From JAAOIF01 sp965217125 (GTDB lineage: Bacteria > Pseudomonadota > Gammaproteobacteria > PS1 > Pseudothioglobaceae): a DNA stretch of 64,000 bases. Shown piece by piece: positions 45,805 through 54,469 of the stretch (position 1 is its first letter; each line of letters begins with the position of its first letter). The notes under the pieces were generated by a model, which was not told where the DNA came from, searched no databases, and was given only the letters and a program-made list of their open reading frames with translations. The stretch spans positions 124,001-188,000 of the forward strand of contig OZ244244.1 in NCBI GenBank assembly GCA_965217125.1. The letters run 5' to 3'. The translations under genes and the position numbers were made by a program.

Positions 45805-47117
45805 TGGAATATCTATATCAAAATAGCACCTTTGACTTAGTCTTAGGGTGGGAGTTTTATCTACCAATAACATTGGCAATTATTATGATAATACTTGCCG
45901 TGCCGGTGTGGGCTGTGCTGGGCATAACTTCTGTTCTAATGTTGTATTTTTCAGATGTCTTGCCGCTTTCTTTGTTGGGAGAGTCTTTATTTGATGGCAT
46001 TGATGCATTTGCTTTAATCGCTGTGCCTTTGTTTATTTTGACAGGAGATGTCTTGGTGCGAACGGGACTCTCAAAAAAGCTCTTAGATATTGCAGAGGCA
46101 CTTGCTGGTGGGTTTCGTTCAGGCTTTGGAACAGCAACCGTGTTAGTCTGTGGTTTTTTTGCTTGTATTTCAGGCTCAGACGCCGCCGGTGCTGCTGGTG
46201 TTGGTCGCATGACAATTGATCGCTTGGTCAAGCAGGGGTATCCTCGCCCCTATGCTTGTGCTTTGGTGGCTTCTGGTGCTTGTACTGGCATACTGATTCC
46301 ACCATCAATTGCCTACATTATAATTGGTTTAATTTTGGGTATTTCCGCCTCTACTTTGTTTCTTGCAGCGATGATTCCTGGTTTAATGATTATGATTACG
46401 ATAATCTTGACTAATATAGTCTTGAATAAATTTTACGGTTATGAAAACTCGAAACAAGGGTTTTCATTTAAGCATTTGAGTAAATCAATTTTTGATGGTC
46501 GTTACGCTTTGATTGTGCCGTTTATTATTCTTGGTGGTATTTATAGTGGCATATTCACGCCGACTGAAGCCGCAGCTGTCGCTGTGATAACAACGGTGAT
46601 TATTGGTTTGTCTCAAAAAACAATATCACTGGCAGATTTCCCAAAAATGCTAGCAAGCTCAGCAAGGGTAAATGGCGTAATCGTTCCTATTATTGCATTC
46701 TCATTACCGTTAGCTCAAACACTTGCAGCACTTGAGATACCCCAAGGCTTTGTGCATGAAATGACTTCACTAACGAATGATAAAACCATACTCATTTTAA
46801 TAATGATACTTATCTTAGTTATTGCGGGAACGATTATGGAAACAACGCCAAATATTGTAATTCTTGCGCCAATCTTAATGCCATTAGCGCAAGAAATTGG
46901 CATGAACGAAATACATTTTAGTATTTTGATGGTTACATCCCTAGGAGTTGGCTTTATCACTCCACCTCTTGGGCTTAATTTGTTTGTGGTTTCAGGTTTA
47001 ACTGGGATGCCGATACTACAAGTTGCTAGCAGAGCTGTGCCCTATGTTCTTACAATGTTAGTGGTTGTATTGTTAATTGCTTTTGTGCCTGAGTTATCAC
47101 TTTTTGCAATCGAGTAA
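45804..47117 (+). CDS. TRAP transporter large membrane subunit (DctM family)
   Basis: 437 residues with about twelve helices. Family signatures are visible: FDGIDAFALIAVPLFILTGDV near residue 63 (cited in part), CISGSDAAGAAGVGRM near residue 117, GILIPPSIAYIIIG and GFITPPLGLNLFVVSGL near the C-terminus. Sodium-coupled uptake with the binding protein at 44129. Confidence 0.92.
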   Translation: MEYLYQNSTFDLVLGWEFYLPITLAIIMIILAVPVWAVLGITSVLMLYFSDVLPLSLLGESLFDGIDAFALIAVPLFILTGDVLVRTGLSKKLLDIAEALAGGFRSGFGTATVLVCGFFACISGSDAAGAAGVGRMTIDRLVKQGYPRPYACALVASGACTGILIPPSIAYIIIGLILGISASTLFLAAMIPGLMIMITIILTNIVLNKFYGYENSKQGFSFKHLSKSIFDGRYALIVPFIILGGIYSGIFTPTEAAAVAVITTVIIGLSQKTISLADFPKMLASSARVNGVIVPIIAFSLPLAQTLAALEIPQGFVHEMTSLTNDKTILILIMILILVIAGTIMETTPNIVILAPILMPLAQEIGMNEIHFSILMVTSLGVGFITPPLGLNLFVVSGLTGMPILQVASRAVPYVLTMLVVVLLIAFVPELSLFAIE

Positions 47118-47159
47118 GTAAAAGTATTTTTTATCATTAAAATTGGAGAAAAAAGTTAT

Positions 47160-48470
47160 ATGACAACAAAGTATTTAAAAAAAGCAGTAAAAACTGCGGC
47201 AAGCGGCGAAGACAACACGCGTGAAATTGTATCAAGTATGCTAACTTCTATCGAAACTGGTGGCGAAGATAAGGTTATTGAATTTACAAAAAAAATCGAC
47301 AATTACACAGGCAATATTATCATAACTCCAGAAGAGATAGAGGCTGCCTCTGCTAATCTCTCGCAACAAGTAAAAGACGATATTCAATTTGCCTACGATA
47401 GAGTTAGAGGGTTTGCCGAGAAACAGCGCGAAGCTTTAATTGATTTTGAAGTAGAATTATCGCCTGGTTTATTTGCAGGTCAAAAGCAAATACCAATGTC
47501 GACCGCAGGTTGCTATGTGCCAGGTGGTCGTTATTCTCATGTGGCATCGGCAATAATGTCAGTGGCGACTGCAAAAGCTGCAGGTGTTGAGCATGTAATA
47601 GCTTGTTCGCCACCTCGTCCAGGCGTTGGTGTCAATCAAGCCATCATCTACACGGCAAATCTTTGTGGTGCTGATACTATTTTGGCGCTTGGCGGCGTTC
47701 AAGGTATTGCGTCAATGGCTTTTGGTTTATTTACTGGGCATCCTGCTGATATTTTAGTTGGCCCTGGTAATAGATTTGTCGCTGAAGCTAAGCGTATGTT
47801 GTATGGTAGAGTGGGTATTGACTTATTCGCAGGACCTACAGAAATTGCCATCATTGCTGATAAAACAGCAGACCCTATGCTTGTTGTGAGTGATTTAGTC
47901 GGTCAAGCTGAGCATGGGTTAGATTCTCCTTGCTGGTTAATTACCACTGACGAAGAGTTAGGTAAAAAAGTCATAAATTTAATGCCAAAGGCAATTGCTA
48001 AATTAACAGCAACAGCGCGTTTGGCAGCTGAGGCATCTTGGCGTGATTATGGTGAAGTTATTTATTGCTCAGAGCGTGAACAAGCCGCAATAATAAGTGA
48101 TAAATATGCGCCTGAGCATCTTGAAGTTCAAGCGCAGGATTTAGATTGGTGGGCTAAGCGTTTACGCAATTATGGTTCATTATTTGTCGGTGAAGAAACC
48201 ACGGTTGCTTTTGGTGATAAATGCTCTGGGACTAACCATATCTTGCCGACTAAAGGTGCTGCTCGCTACACAGGTGGGTTATCAGCAGGCAAGTTTATCA
48301 AAACAGTAACAACTCAACGCATGTCTAAGGAGGCAAATCGTGAAGTAGCAGCAGCCACAGCAAGAATTTCTCGCCTTGAAGGCATGGAAGCACATGCTCG
48401 CACAGGTGATGATAGACTGGCTAAATATTTTCCAGATGAAGAATTTGAGCTCGGCACTTTGATCACCTAA
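47160..48470 (+). CDS. hpsN: (R)-DHPS 3-dehydrogenase HpsN (histidinol dehydrogenase family)
   Basis: 436 residues matching the histidinol dehydrogenase fold: VPGGRYSHVASAIMSVATAKAAG near residue 119 (cited in part), GPGNRFVAEAKRMLYGRVGID, LFAGPTEIAIIAD, the zinc-site Gln and His in LVGQAEHGLDSPCW, and APEHLEVQA. No other his genes are near, and neighbours are sulfonate genes, so HpsN is preferred. HpsN oxidises (R)-2,3-dihydroxypropane-1-sulfonate in two steps to (R)-sulfolactate, the SuyAB substrate. A TTGGAG site precedes the ATG. Confidence 0.85.
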   Translation: MTTKYLKKAVKTAASGEDNTREIVSSMLTSIETGGEDKVIEFTKKIDNYTGNIIITPEEIEAASANLSQQVKDDIQFAYDRVRGFAEKQREALIDFEVELSPGLFAGQKQIPMSTAGCYVPGGRYSHVASAIMSVATAKAAGVEHVIACSPPRPGVGVNQAIIYTANLCGADTILALGGVQGIASMAFGLFTGHPADILVGPGNRFVAEAKRMLYGRVGIDLFAGPTEIAIIADKTADPMLVVSDLVGQAEHGLDSPCWLITTDEELGKKVINLMPKAIAKLTATARLAAEASWRDYGEVIYCSEREQAAIISDKYAPEHLEVQAQDLDWWAKRLRNYGSLFVGEETTVAFGDKCSGTNHILPTKGAARYTGGLSAGKFIKTVTTQRMSKEANREVAAATARISRLEGMEAHARTGDDRLAKYFPDEEFELGTLIT

Positions 48471-48473
48471 AAA

Positions 48474-49235
48474 ATGCAAAAACTATTTGACTTAACAGGA
48501 GAGGTGGCACTTTGCACAGGTGCAACTTCTGGCATAGGACAAAGAATGGCGTTAGCCCTTGCGAGTGCTGGTGCTAAAGTCGTTCTTGTTGGCAGACAAG
48601 AGCCGGCTTTGGCAAATACGGTAGCGGATTTTAAATCCAAAGGCTTGGATGTTGCGCCTTTGGTGGCAGATTTATCAAATGCGCAGATGCTTGAGGATGT
48701 CGTTAAGGAGGCAGCCAGCCATTTTGGTGCGCCGAGTATTTTAACAAATGCTGCGGGTATAAATTTACGCCAAGCGTATGATGAAATTACCCCCAAAACT
48801 TGGGATGCAACGCTGAATATTAATCTAAAAACGCCTTTTTTTCTTGCTCGTGCTTGTGTGCCAGGAATGTTAAAAAAAGGACATGGTAAGATAATTAATA
48901 TTGCTTCATTGCAATCATATCGTGCTTTTGCAAATTCCATTCCTTATGGCGCTTCAAAAGGCGGTATAGCGCAAGTAACTCGGGCGATGGCAGAGGCTTG
49001 GTCTTCTCAAGGGATTATGGCAAATGCCATTGCACCTGGGTTTATTCGCACCCCATTAACTGCTAAAATTTATGATAACCCCGTATTAATTAAACACCAT
49101 GCAGATGCAACAGCAATCGGGCGTAATGGTGAAGTCCAAGATTTGGACGGCATCACGGTATTTTTAGCCGCTAGAGCCTCAGATTACATCACTGGGCAAA
49201 TTATTAGTTTAGATGGAGGTTACACAGCAAAATGA
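48474..49235 (+). CDS. hpsO: Short-chain dehydrogenase, probable DHPS 2-dehydrogenase HpsO
   Basis: 253 residues, classical SDR. TGATSGIG near residue 17 binds NAD, NAAGINLRQ follows near residue 92, the catalytic Ser lies in NIASLQSYRAF and YGASKGG gives Tyr and Lys near residues 160-164. The C-terminal end LDGGYTAK is usual. In C3-sulfonate loci HpsO works with HpsP to interconvert the DHPS enantiomers through the 2-oxo compound. That specific role is from context. Overlaps the next gene by 4 nt. Confidence 0.75.
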   Translation: MQKLFDLTGEVALCTGATSGIGQRMALALASAGAKVVLVGRQEPALANTVADFKSKGLDVAPLVADLSNAQMLEDVVKEAASHFGAPSILTNAAGINLRQAYDEITPKTWDATLNINLKTPFFLARACVPGMLKKGHGKIINIASLQSYRAFANSIPYGASKGGIAQVTRAMAEAWSSQGIMANAIAPGFIRTPLTAKIYDNPVLIKHHADATAIGRNGEVQDLDGITVFLAARASDYITGQIISLDGGYTAK

Positions 49236-50239
49236 GTAAAAAAATGATGCAAGCTTTGGTTTATACAGCCAATAAAGAAATGACTTTTCGTAACGAAAAA
49301 ATGCCACAACCAAAACCAGGAGAAGCATTAATAGCACTGGAATCAGTCGGTATTTGTGGCTCAGATATGCACGCCTATCTTGGGCATGATGAACGCAGGG
49401 TTCCGCCATTGATTTTAGGCCATGAAGCGGTTGGCACTGTTGTTGAAGGCTCAAACCCTGGGCAAAGAGTAGCGTTAAACCCACTCATTACTTGCAATAA
49501 ATGCTTTAATTGCCTTAGTGGGCGACAAAATCTATGTAGTAATCGAGATTTAATCGGTATGTATCGCGCGGGTGCGTTTGCCGAGTATATCACCATTGAA
49601 GAGAAAAATTTAATTCCTATTCCTGATTCAATGAGTTTTGATAAAGCGGTATTGGTTGAACCAGGCGCTACTGGATTGCACGCAGTTTTACTGGCAGAAA
49701 AATCCCTAAATAGAGCCATTAGCGAAACCAAAGCATTGGTTATTGGTGCAGGCTCTGTTGGCTTATTAACAGCGCTAATCCTGCTTGATAAAGGCGTTAT
49801 GAAAGTCGATTTACTAGAAACTAATGCGCTACGAAGGGCGACTATTAAAAAGCATACTAATTGCCATGTGATTGATCCAATCGCAAATCCACCACAAGCC
49901 AGTAATTATGATTTAGTGTTTGATGCTGTTGGCAATTCACATACTCGAAAAATGAGTGTAGAAGTAGCAAATCCAGGCTCAATAATCGTGCATATTGGCT
50001 TGATGGACAATGAAGCTGGCTTAGATGTTAGAAGACTAACTTTGCAAGAAATCACATTTATTGGCTCTTACACTTACACGCCAATAGATTTACAGCTAAC
50101 ACTGGATAAGCTAAATCAAGGCGCATTAGGTGAGCTTGGCTGGGTTGAGCAAATTCCATTAGAGGGTGGTGCTAAGGCATTTACAGATTTACTCGAAGGC
50201 AGGTGTGCGGCGTCTAAAGTCGTGCTTAAAATTATTTAG
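49232..50239 (+). CDS. hpsP: Zinc-dependent alcohol dehydrogenase, probable DHPS 2-dehydrogenase HpsP
   Basis: 335 residues, medium-chain dehydrogenase. Catalytic zinc ligands in VGICGSDMHAY (Cys) and LGHEAVG (His, Glu); structural zinc cysteines CNKCFNCLSGRQNLC near residue 92; NAD-binding VIGAGSVGLLTALI near residue 170. With HpsO it would epimerise (S)-DHPS to (R)-DHPS for HpsN. Other polyol substrates cannot be excluded. Last catabolic gene before gntR. Confidence 0.75.
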   Translation: MSKKMMQALVYTANKEMTFRNEKMPQPKPGEALIALESVGICGSDMHAYLGHDERRVPPLILGHEAVGTVVEGSNPGQRVALNPLITCNKCFNCLSGRQNLCSNRDLIGMYRAGAFAEYITIEEKNLIPIPDSMSFDKAVLVEPGATGLHAVLLAEKSLNRAISETKALVIGAGSVGLLTALILLDKGVMKVDLLETNALRRATIKKHTNCHVIDPIANPPQASNYDLVFDAVGNSHTRKMSVEVANPGSIIVHIGLMDNEAGLDVRRLTLQEITFIGSYTYTPIDLQLTLDKLNQGALGELGWVEQIPLEGGAKAFTDLLEGRCAASKVVLKII

Positions 50240-50290
50240 ATAAATGAGATTTTTACTTTTTATGCAACCTTACAGTTATTGTTTGTTTAA

Positions 50291-50319
50291 CTAAGTAAAA
50301 TATAGGCTTTAATACTTAG
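50291..50319. promoter_or_regulatory. Inverted repeat before gntR, candidate operator
   Basis: CTAAGTA (50291-50297) and TACTTAG (50313-50319) are exact inverted repeats separated by 15 nt, ending 13 nt before the gntR ATG. Position suits autoregulation. The word ACTAAGTG also occurs upstream of the tctC-like gene at 38930-38937, which may be coincidence. Confidence 0.4.
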
Positions 50320-50332
50320 AATAATAATTTTT

Positions 50333-51061
50333 ATGCTACCCATAGATAAAGAATTCACCCCTCTTTACAGCCAAATCAAAAAAACCATCATCAGTAAAAT
50401 AAACAACAAAGAATGGTTGCCTGGTGACAATATTCCTAGTGAGATGCAATTGTCTCAAGACTTTAAAGTGAGTCATGGAACTGTTCGTAAGGCGATAACA
50501 GAGTTAGTTAACAACAATATTTTAGTCAGAAAACAAGGCAAAGGTACTTTTGTAACCAATCATGATGTGCACCGCGATTTGTTTTATTTTTTTCATATCG
50601 TTAAAAATGACGGGCTCAAAGTTACCCCTAATAGTAAGATTTTATCGTGCCATAAAAGACAAGCCACTGGTTTTGAAACCCTCAATCTACAATTAGAGCG
50701 CAAAGCTGTGGTAATTTGCATAAAACGCCTTAGGTTATTTAAAGAAAAACCTACTTTAATAGAGGATATTATTTTAGATGCAAATTTATTTAGCGGTTTA
50801 GGTGAAAACGGCAAGTGCGACTTGCCCAATACACTTTATGAAGTTTATGAGAATAAATTTAAAATAACTATTTATAGTGCAAAAGAAAAACTTCGCACGG
50901 TAGCCGCTTCTGATTATGAGGCTGAATTATTAGGTATCAACCCAAACTCACCATTATTAGAGATTGAACGCTTGGCACTTACGCTGAATAAAAAACCCGT
51001 AGAATTGCGTATAAGTCGTTGTAATACACAAGATTGTTATTATGAAAATACTATTTTTTAA
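50333..51061 (+). CDS. GntR-family (HutC/UTRA) transcriptional regulator
   Basis: 242 residues. The N-terminal winged helix spans about 10-75 with PLYSQIKKTI, GDNIPSEMQLSQDFKVSHGTVRKAI and the wing KQGKGTFV (longer run cited in part). A UTRA ligand-binding domain spans about 95-238 (LRLFKEKPTLIEDIIL; PLLEIERLAL). UTRA proteins sense small metabolites. Likely controls the sulfonate genes upstream, with DHPS, sulfolactate or a related acid as effector; this is inference from location. Lies 93 nt after hpsP. Confidence 0.88.
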   Translation: MLPIDKEFTPLYSQIKKTIISKINNKEWLPGDNIPSEMQLSQDFKVSHGTVRKAITELVNNNILVRKQGKGTFVTNHDVHRDLFYFFHIVKNDGLKVTPNSKILSCHKRQATGFETLNLQLERKAVVICIKRLRLFKEKPTLIEDIILDANLFSGLGENGKCDLPNTLYEVYENKFKITIYSAKEKLRTVAASDYEAELLGINPNSPLLEIERLALTLNKKPVELRISRCNTQDCYYENTIF

Positions 51062-51156
51062 CAAACCAAAGTTTTTATATAAACACCTGTTTTAACGCCT
51101 AAATAATAATATTTTGTATTCTGCTGTTTGACACTATAAGGCTTTTAAATAAATAT

Positions 51157-52593
51157 TTATTTGTTTAAAAAATCATCTATTTTTTCAGCAACACCGCGCC
51201 CTTCGTTGATTGCCCACACCACCAAAGACTGTCCGCGGCGGCAATCTCCAGCGGTAAAAATGCCTTTTTGAGAGGTGGCATATTCGCCATAAGCAGCTTG
51301 ATAGTTGCCTTGCGCATCAAGCCTAATATCGGCATCATCACTTAAATAATGCTCTGGCGATACAAAGCCCATTGACAATAATACTAATTGTGTGTCCCAA
51401 GTTTTTTCACTGCCTTTAATTTCAATGGGTTTGCCATCTTTAAAATCCACATTAATAGTATTCAACCCAGCAACCATGCCACTATCATCTTTGATAAATG
51501 ATTTGGTCATTAAATGATATTGCCTTGGGTCTTTGCCAAACACATGTTCAACCTCCGCATGACCATAATCCACGCGATAAATCAACGGCCAAAGTGGCCA
51601 GGGGTTATTGTCTGCGCGCCGCTCAGGTGGCTTGCCCATCAGCTCAAAATTAACAATAGACTTTGCACCTTGACGCACTGAGGTAGCAATACAATCGGTT
51701 CCTGTATCGCCACCGCCAATCACAATAACATCTCTACCCTTAGCAGATAAATTAGAATCGTCTGGGCAACCATTATCCAGCAGGCTTTTGGTGTTTTTAG
51801 TTAGGTATTCCATTGCCAAATGCACGCCCTGTGCATCGCGATTATCCACTGACAAATCCTGTGCATGGCTAGCACCTGTAGTAAAGATTAAAGCATCAAA
51901 CTTTTTTTGTAATTCAGCAGTCGTTACATCCTTGCCAACATCAGTATTAATGATAAATTCAATGCCTGAGTGTTTGAGTAAATTTACCCGCCGATCAACC
52001 ACATCCTTGCCCAGTTTCATATTTGGAATGCCATACATCAGCAATCCACCAATGCGATCATCTCGTTCAAATACGCTAACGCTATGACCAAGCTTATTAA
52101 GCTCATCAGCCGCTGCTAAACCTGCCGGACCTGAGCCAACAATAGCCACGCACTTACCAGTGCGATACTCAACAATATGTGGTTTAATCCAGCCTTGTTC
52201 AAAGCCTTTATCAGCAATCGCTTGTTCAATATTTTTAATCGTAACCGCTGGATTATTCAGCCCCAAAACACATGAGCCTTCACAAGGCGCTGGGCAAACT
52301 CTGCCGGTAAATTCAGGAAAATTGTTGGTTTTATGCAAACGAATAAGTGCTTCATGCCATTTATTGTTATAAATCAAATCGTTCCATTCAGGAATTAAAT
52401 TATCAACCGGACAGCCGTTTTCTGATTGGCAAAATGGCACGCCACAATCCATACATCTTGCGCCTTGCTGCTGCAAATGAGCAACATTATGCTGACCGGT
52501 AAAAATTTCACCGTAATCTTTAATACGCAAATCAACAGGGCGATAATCCTGCGTTTTTCTGTCAAATTCTTTAAAGCCAGTTACTTTTCCCAT
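51157..52593 (-). CDS. gltD: Glutamate synthase (NADPH) small subunit
   Basis: 478 residues from the ATG at 52593 (MGKVTGFKEFDRKTQDYRP). The frame is open further upstream but the extension crosses rplS and is not GltD-like. Cysteine cluster CMDCGVPFCQSENGCPVDNLIP, FAD-binding AIVGSGPAGLAAADEL near residue 150 and NADPH-binding VIVIGGGDTGTDC near residue 290 are present. GltD passes electrons to GltB for glutamate synthesis. No gltB is adjacent here, whereas gltBD are often paired. Confidence 0.92.
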   Translation of the reverse strand: MGKVTGFKEFDRKTQDYRPVDLRIKDYGEIFTGQHNVAHLQQQGARCMDCGVPFCQSENGCPVDNLIPEWNDLIYNNKWHEALIRLHKTNNFPEFTGRVCPAPCEGSCVLGLNNPAVTIKNIEQAIADKGFEQGWIKPHIVEYRTGKCVAIVGSGPAGLAAADELNKLGHSVSVFERDDRIGGLLMYGIPNMKLGKDVVDRRVNLLKHSGIEFIINTDVGKDVTTAELQKKFDALIFTTGASHAQDLSVDNRDAQGVHLAMEYLTKNTKSLLDNGCPDDSNLSAKGRDVIVIGGGDTGTDCIATSVRQGAKSIVNFELMGKPPERRADNNPWPLWPLIYRVDYGHAEVEHVFGKDPRQYHLMTKSFIKDDSGMVAGLNTINVDFKDGKPIEIKGSEKTWDTQLVLLSMGFVSPEHYLSDDADIRLDAQGNYQAAYGEYATSQKGIFTAGDCRRGQSLVVWAINEGRGVAEKIDDFLNK

Positions 52594-52649
52594 GTTCAAA
52601 TATTTTAATATAAAGCGTATCATTATGCCATAGATTTGTCTTGTTACTG

Positions 52650-52655
52650 TATAAT
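52650..52655 (+). promoter_or_regulatory. Candidate -10 box of rplS
   Basis: Perfect TATAAT, 39 nt before the rplS ATG. No good -35 hexamer at normal spacing. The AAGGAAG ribosome binding site lies just before the ATG. Confidence 0.45.
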
Positions 52656-52693
52656 CGCCACTTTTTACAGAATTAACATAAAGGAAGCGCGCT

Positions 52694-53044
52694 ATGAATT
52701 TAATTAATGAAATTGAAAACCAACAACTAAGGTCAGACATTCCTGAGTTTTCATCGGGCGACACCGTTGTTGTGCAAGTGAAAGTGCGTGAAGGCGAACG
52801 CGAAAGATTGCAAGCATTTGAAGGGGTAGTTATCGCCAAGAAAAATCGCGGCATCGGCTCGGCATTTACCGTTAGAAAAATCTCTTACGGCGAAGGTGTT
52901 GAACGGGTTTTTCAAACTCATTCAAAAATGATTGATTCAGTTAAAGTTAAACGCCGTGGTAAAGTCCGTCAAGCCAAACTCTATTACCTGCGTGAATTAA
53001 CTGGTAAAAAAGCCAGAATTAAAGAAAAATTAGCAAAAAGATAA
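52694..53044 (+). CDS. rplS: 50S ribosomal protein L19
   Basis: 116 residues, full length. FSSGDTVVVQVKVREGERERLQAFEGVVIAKKNRG near residue 18 (cited in part) and RRGKVRQAKLYYLRELTGKKARIKE at the C-terminus (cited in part) are typical. It sits alone, without the rpsP-rimM-trmD genes usually upstream. A clear terminator follows. Confidence 0.97.
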   Translation: MNLINEIENQQLRSDIPEFSSGDTVVVQVKVREGERERLQAFEGVVIAKKNRGIGSAFTVRKISYGEGVERVFQTHSKMIDSVKVKRRGKVRQAKLYYLRELTGKKARIKEKLAKR

Positions 53045-53060
53045 GCGCTTCATCAATTTA

Positions 53061-53088
53061 AAATGCTGGCTTTTACCAGCATTTTTTA
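53061..53088 (+). terminator. Rho-independent terminator after rplS
   Basis: AAATGCTGG / CCAGCATTT, a perfect 9-bp stem with a 6-nt loop (CTTTTA), followed by a T-tract. It ends 17 nt before the xerD start. Confidence 0.88.
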
Positions 53089-53104
53089 TGTAAAAATCTA
53101 AGTT

Positions 53105-53977
53105 GTGGACAATACTAAATTAACCGAACAATTCTTAGATTATTACTGGCTTTCTTCAGGTGCTAGCCAAAATACACTCTGGGCTTATCGCTCTGATTTA
53201 AAATTATTCTCAAAATGGCTAAACGCCACACTCAGCAATGTTGCCGATAAAGACATTATTGCTTACTTCAAACATCGGCAATTCAGCGCATCAACTCAGG
53301 CGCGCACACTAACTTGTCTGCGAATTTTTTACCAATATTTAGTAACCACGCACTCAATCACTGATAATCCAACTGATAAATTACACCACCCAAAACAAAC
53401 ACAAAAGCTGCCGATTTTTCTTAGCATTGATGAGGTTGATCAACTGCTCAAATCACCCAATCAAAAAACCATATTTGGCATGCGTGACCGAGCAATGCTG
53501 GAGCTGCTATATTCTTGTGGATTGCGCGTATCAGAATTGATTAATCTTGAATATCAAAACATCAATTTGCATCAAGAATATATCCGCATTCACGGCAAAG
53601 GCAATAAAGAACGCGTGTTGCCAATGGGCGAGATGGCAGTCGATTATTTGACAAAATACGAGCAAAATGCACGCCAATTTTTACTCAAAACCGGGCAAAA
53701 CAATAGCTATTTTTTAAGCAATCGCGGCACGGCGATGAGCAGACAAAATTTCTTCTACATTATCAAATCTTATGCTCTCAAAACAGGCATTGACAAACCA
53801 CTTTCCCCGCACACTTTACGCCACGCCTTTGCCACCCATCTGGTGCAAAAAGGCGCAGATTTACGCAGCGTGCAATTAATGTTAGGGCATAGCGACATAT
53901 CAACCACCCAAATATACACCCACATTCAAAACACCCAGCTCAAATCCCAACACGCCAAACACCATCCAAGAGGCTAA
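53105..53977 (+). CDS. xerD: Tyrosine recombinase XerD
   Basis: 290 residues with a GTG start. N-terminal SAM-like domain (ASQNTLWAYRSDLKLFSKWL). Catalytic residues: Arg in SCGLRVSELINL near 144, Lys in HGKGNKERVLP, His and Arg in SPHTLRHAFATHL near 240, His in LGHSDISTTQIYTHI with the Tyr nucleophile. The wording around the HxLRH box (GADLRSVQLMLGHSDIS) is that of XerD and not XerC. It resolves chromosome dimers at dif with XerC and FtsK. It looks like the housekeeping enzyme and not a prophage integrase. Confidence 0.9.
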   Translation: MDNTKLTEQFLDYYWLSSGASQNTLWAYRSDLKLFSKWLNATLSNVADKDIIAYFKHRQFSASTQARTLTCLRIFYQYLVTTHSITDNPTDKLHHPKQTQKLPIFLSIDEVDQLLKSPNQKTIFGMRDRAMLELLYSCGLRVSELINLEYQNINLHQEYIRIHGKGNKERVLPMGEMAVDYLTKYEQNARQFLLKTGQNNSYFLSNRGTAMSRQNFFYIIKSYALKTGIDKPLSPHTLRHAFATHLVQKGADLRSVQLMLGHSDISTTQIYTHIQNTQLKSQHAKHHPRG

Positions 53978-54321
53978 AATTTGTCAATAACTTTTGAAAG
54001 TGTTAAAAAAGCACCCATCACGATAATCAGTGTCATCATATTTTTGTTCAGTGCTGTTTGAATAATTACTTCTATATCTTTTTTTAAAAGTTCAAACTCG
54101 CCTCTTAAACTAGCAACATCCGCGGTAACTTCGTTAAGTTTTAAATCTAAGTGATTGATGTGGTTGTATTGTGATTTAAGCAACAAAGTGTTAATATCAT
54201 CCTGCGTTAAACCCTTGCCTTGGCTAAATTTCTCCTCAATTTCTTTAACCTTAGGGGTAATCATCTCAATCAGCATATCATCCACTTTGGTTTTATCTAA
54301 TTGTTTGTTATCGTTTGCCAT
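53974..54321 (-). CDS. Coiled-coil protein with C-terminal membrane anchor, unknown
   Basis: 115 residues. A hydrophilic N-terminal half, a coiled coil around residues 55-90 (LKLNEVTADVASLRGEFELLKKDIE region) and a single C-terminal helix (MMTLIIVMGAFLTLSKVI). The layout recalls the CCDC90/DUF1640-like coiled-coil membrane proteins, without proof. Its TAG stop shares bases with the xerD TAA stop on the other strand (CTAA at 53974-53977). Confidence 0.65.
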   Translation of the reverse strand: MANDNKQLDKTKVDDMLIEMITPKVKEIEEKFSQGKGLTQDDINTLLLKSQYNHINHLDLKLNEVTADVASLRGEFELLKKDIEVIIQTALNKNMMTLIIVMGAFLTLSKVIDKF

Positions 54322-54469
54322 TTTTTTTTGTTATAAAATTTGTGTCAATGCTGATTATTATACTGTATCACAATAATACAACGCTTGTTTTTAGCTGGAA
54401 TTGTAAAAAATGCTATTGAGTGTTCTGTTGCTGGTTTTTGTTGGTCTTGTTCTGGTAATACAAAAAAAA

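Noticed and set aside
47160..48470. Histidinol dehydrogenase (hisD) of histidine synthesis
   Set aside because: The family is the same, but there are no his genes nearby and the gene is embedded in a sulfonate operon, which favours HpsN.
52594..52854. Longer 5' extension of gltD
   Set aside because: It would overlap rplS on the opposite strand, and the extra 87 residues are unlike GltD.
53105..53977. xerD as a phage or island integrase
   Set aside because: Its sequence around the catalytic boxes is that of housekeeping XerD, and there are no phage genes or attachment repeats around it.
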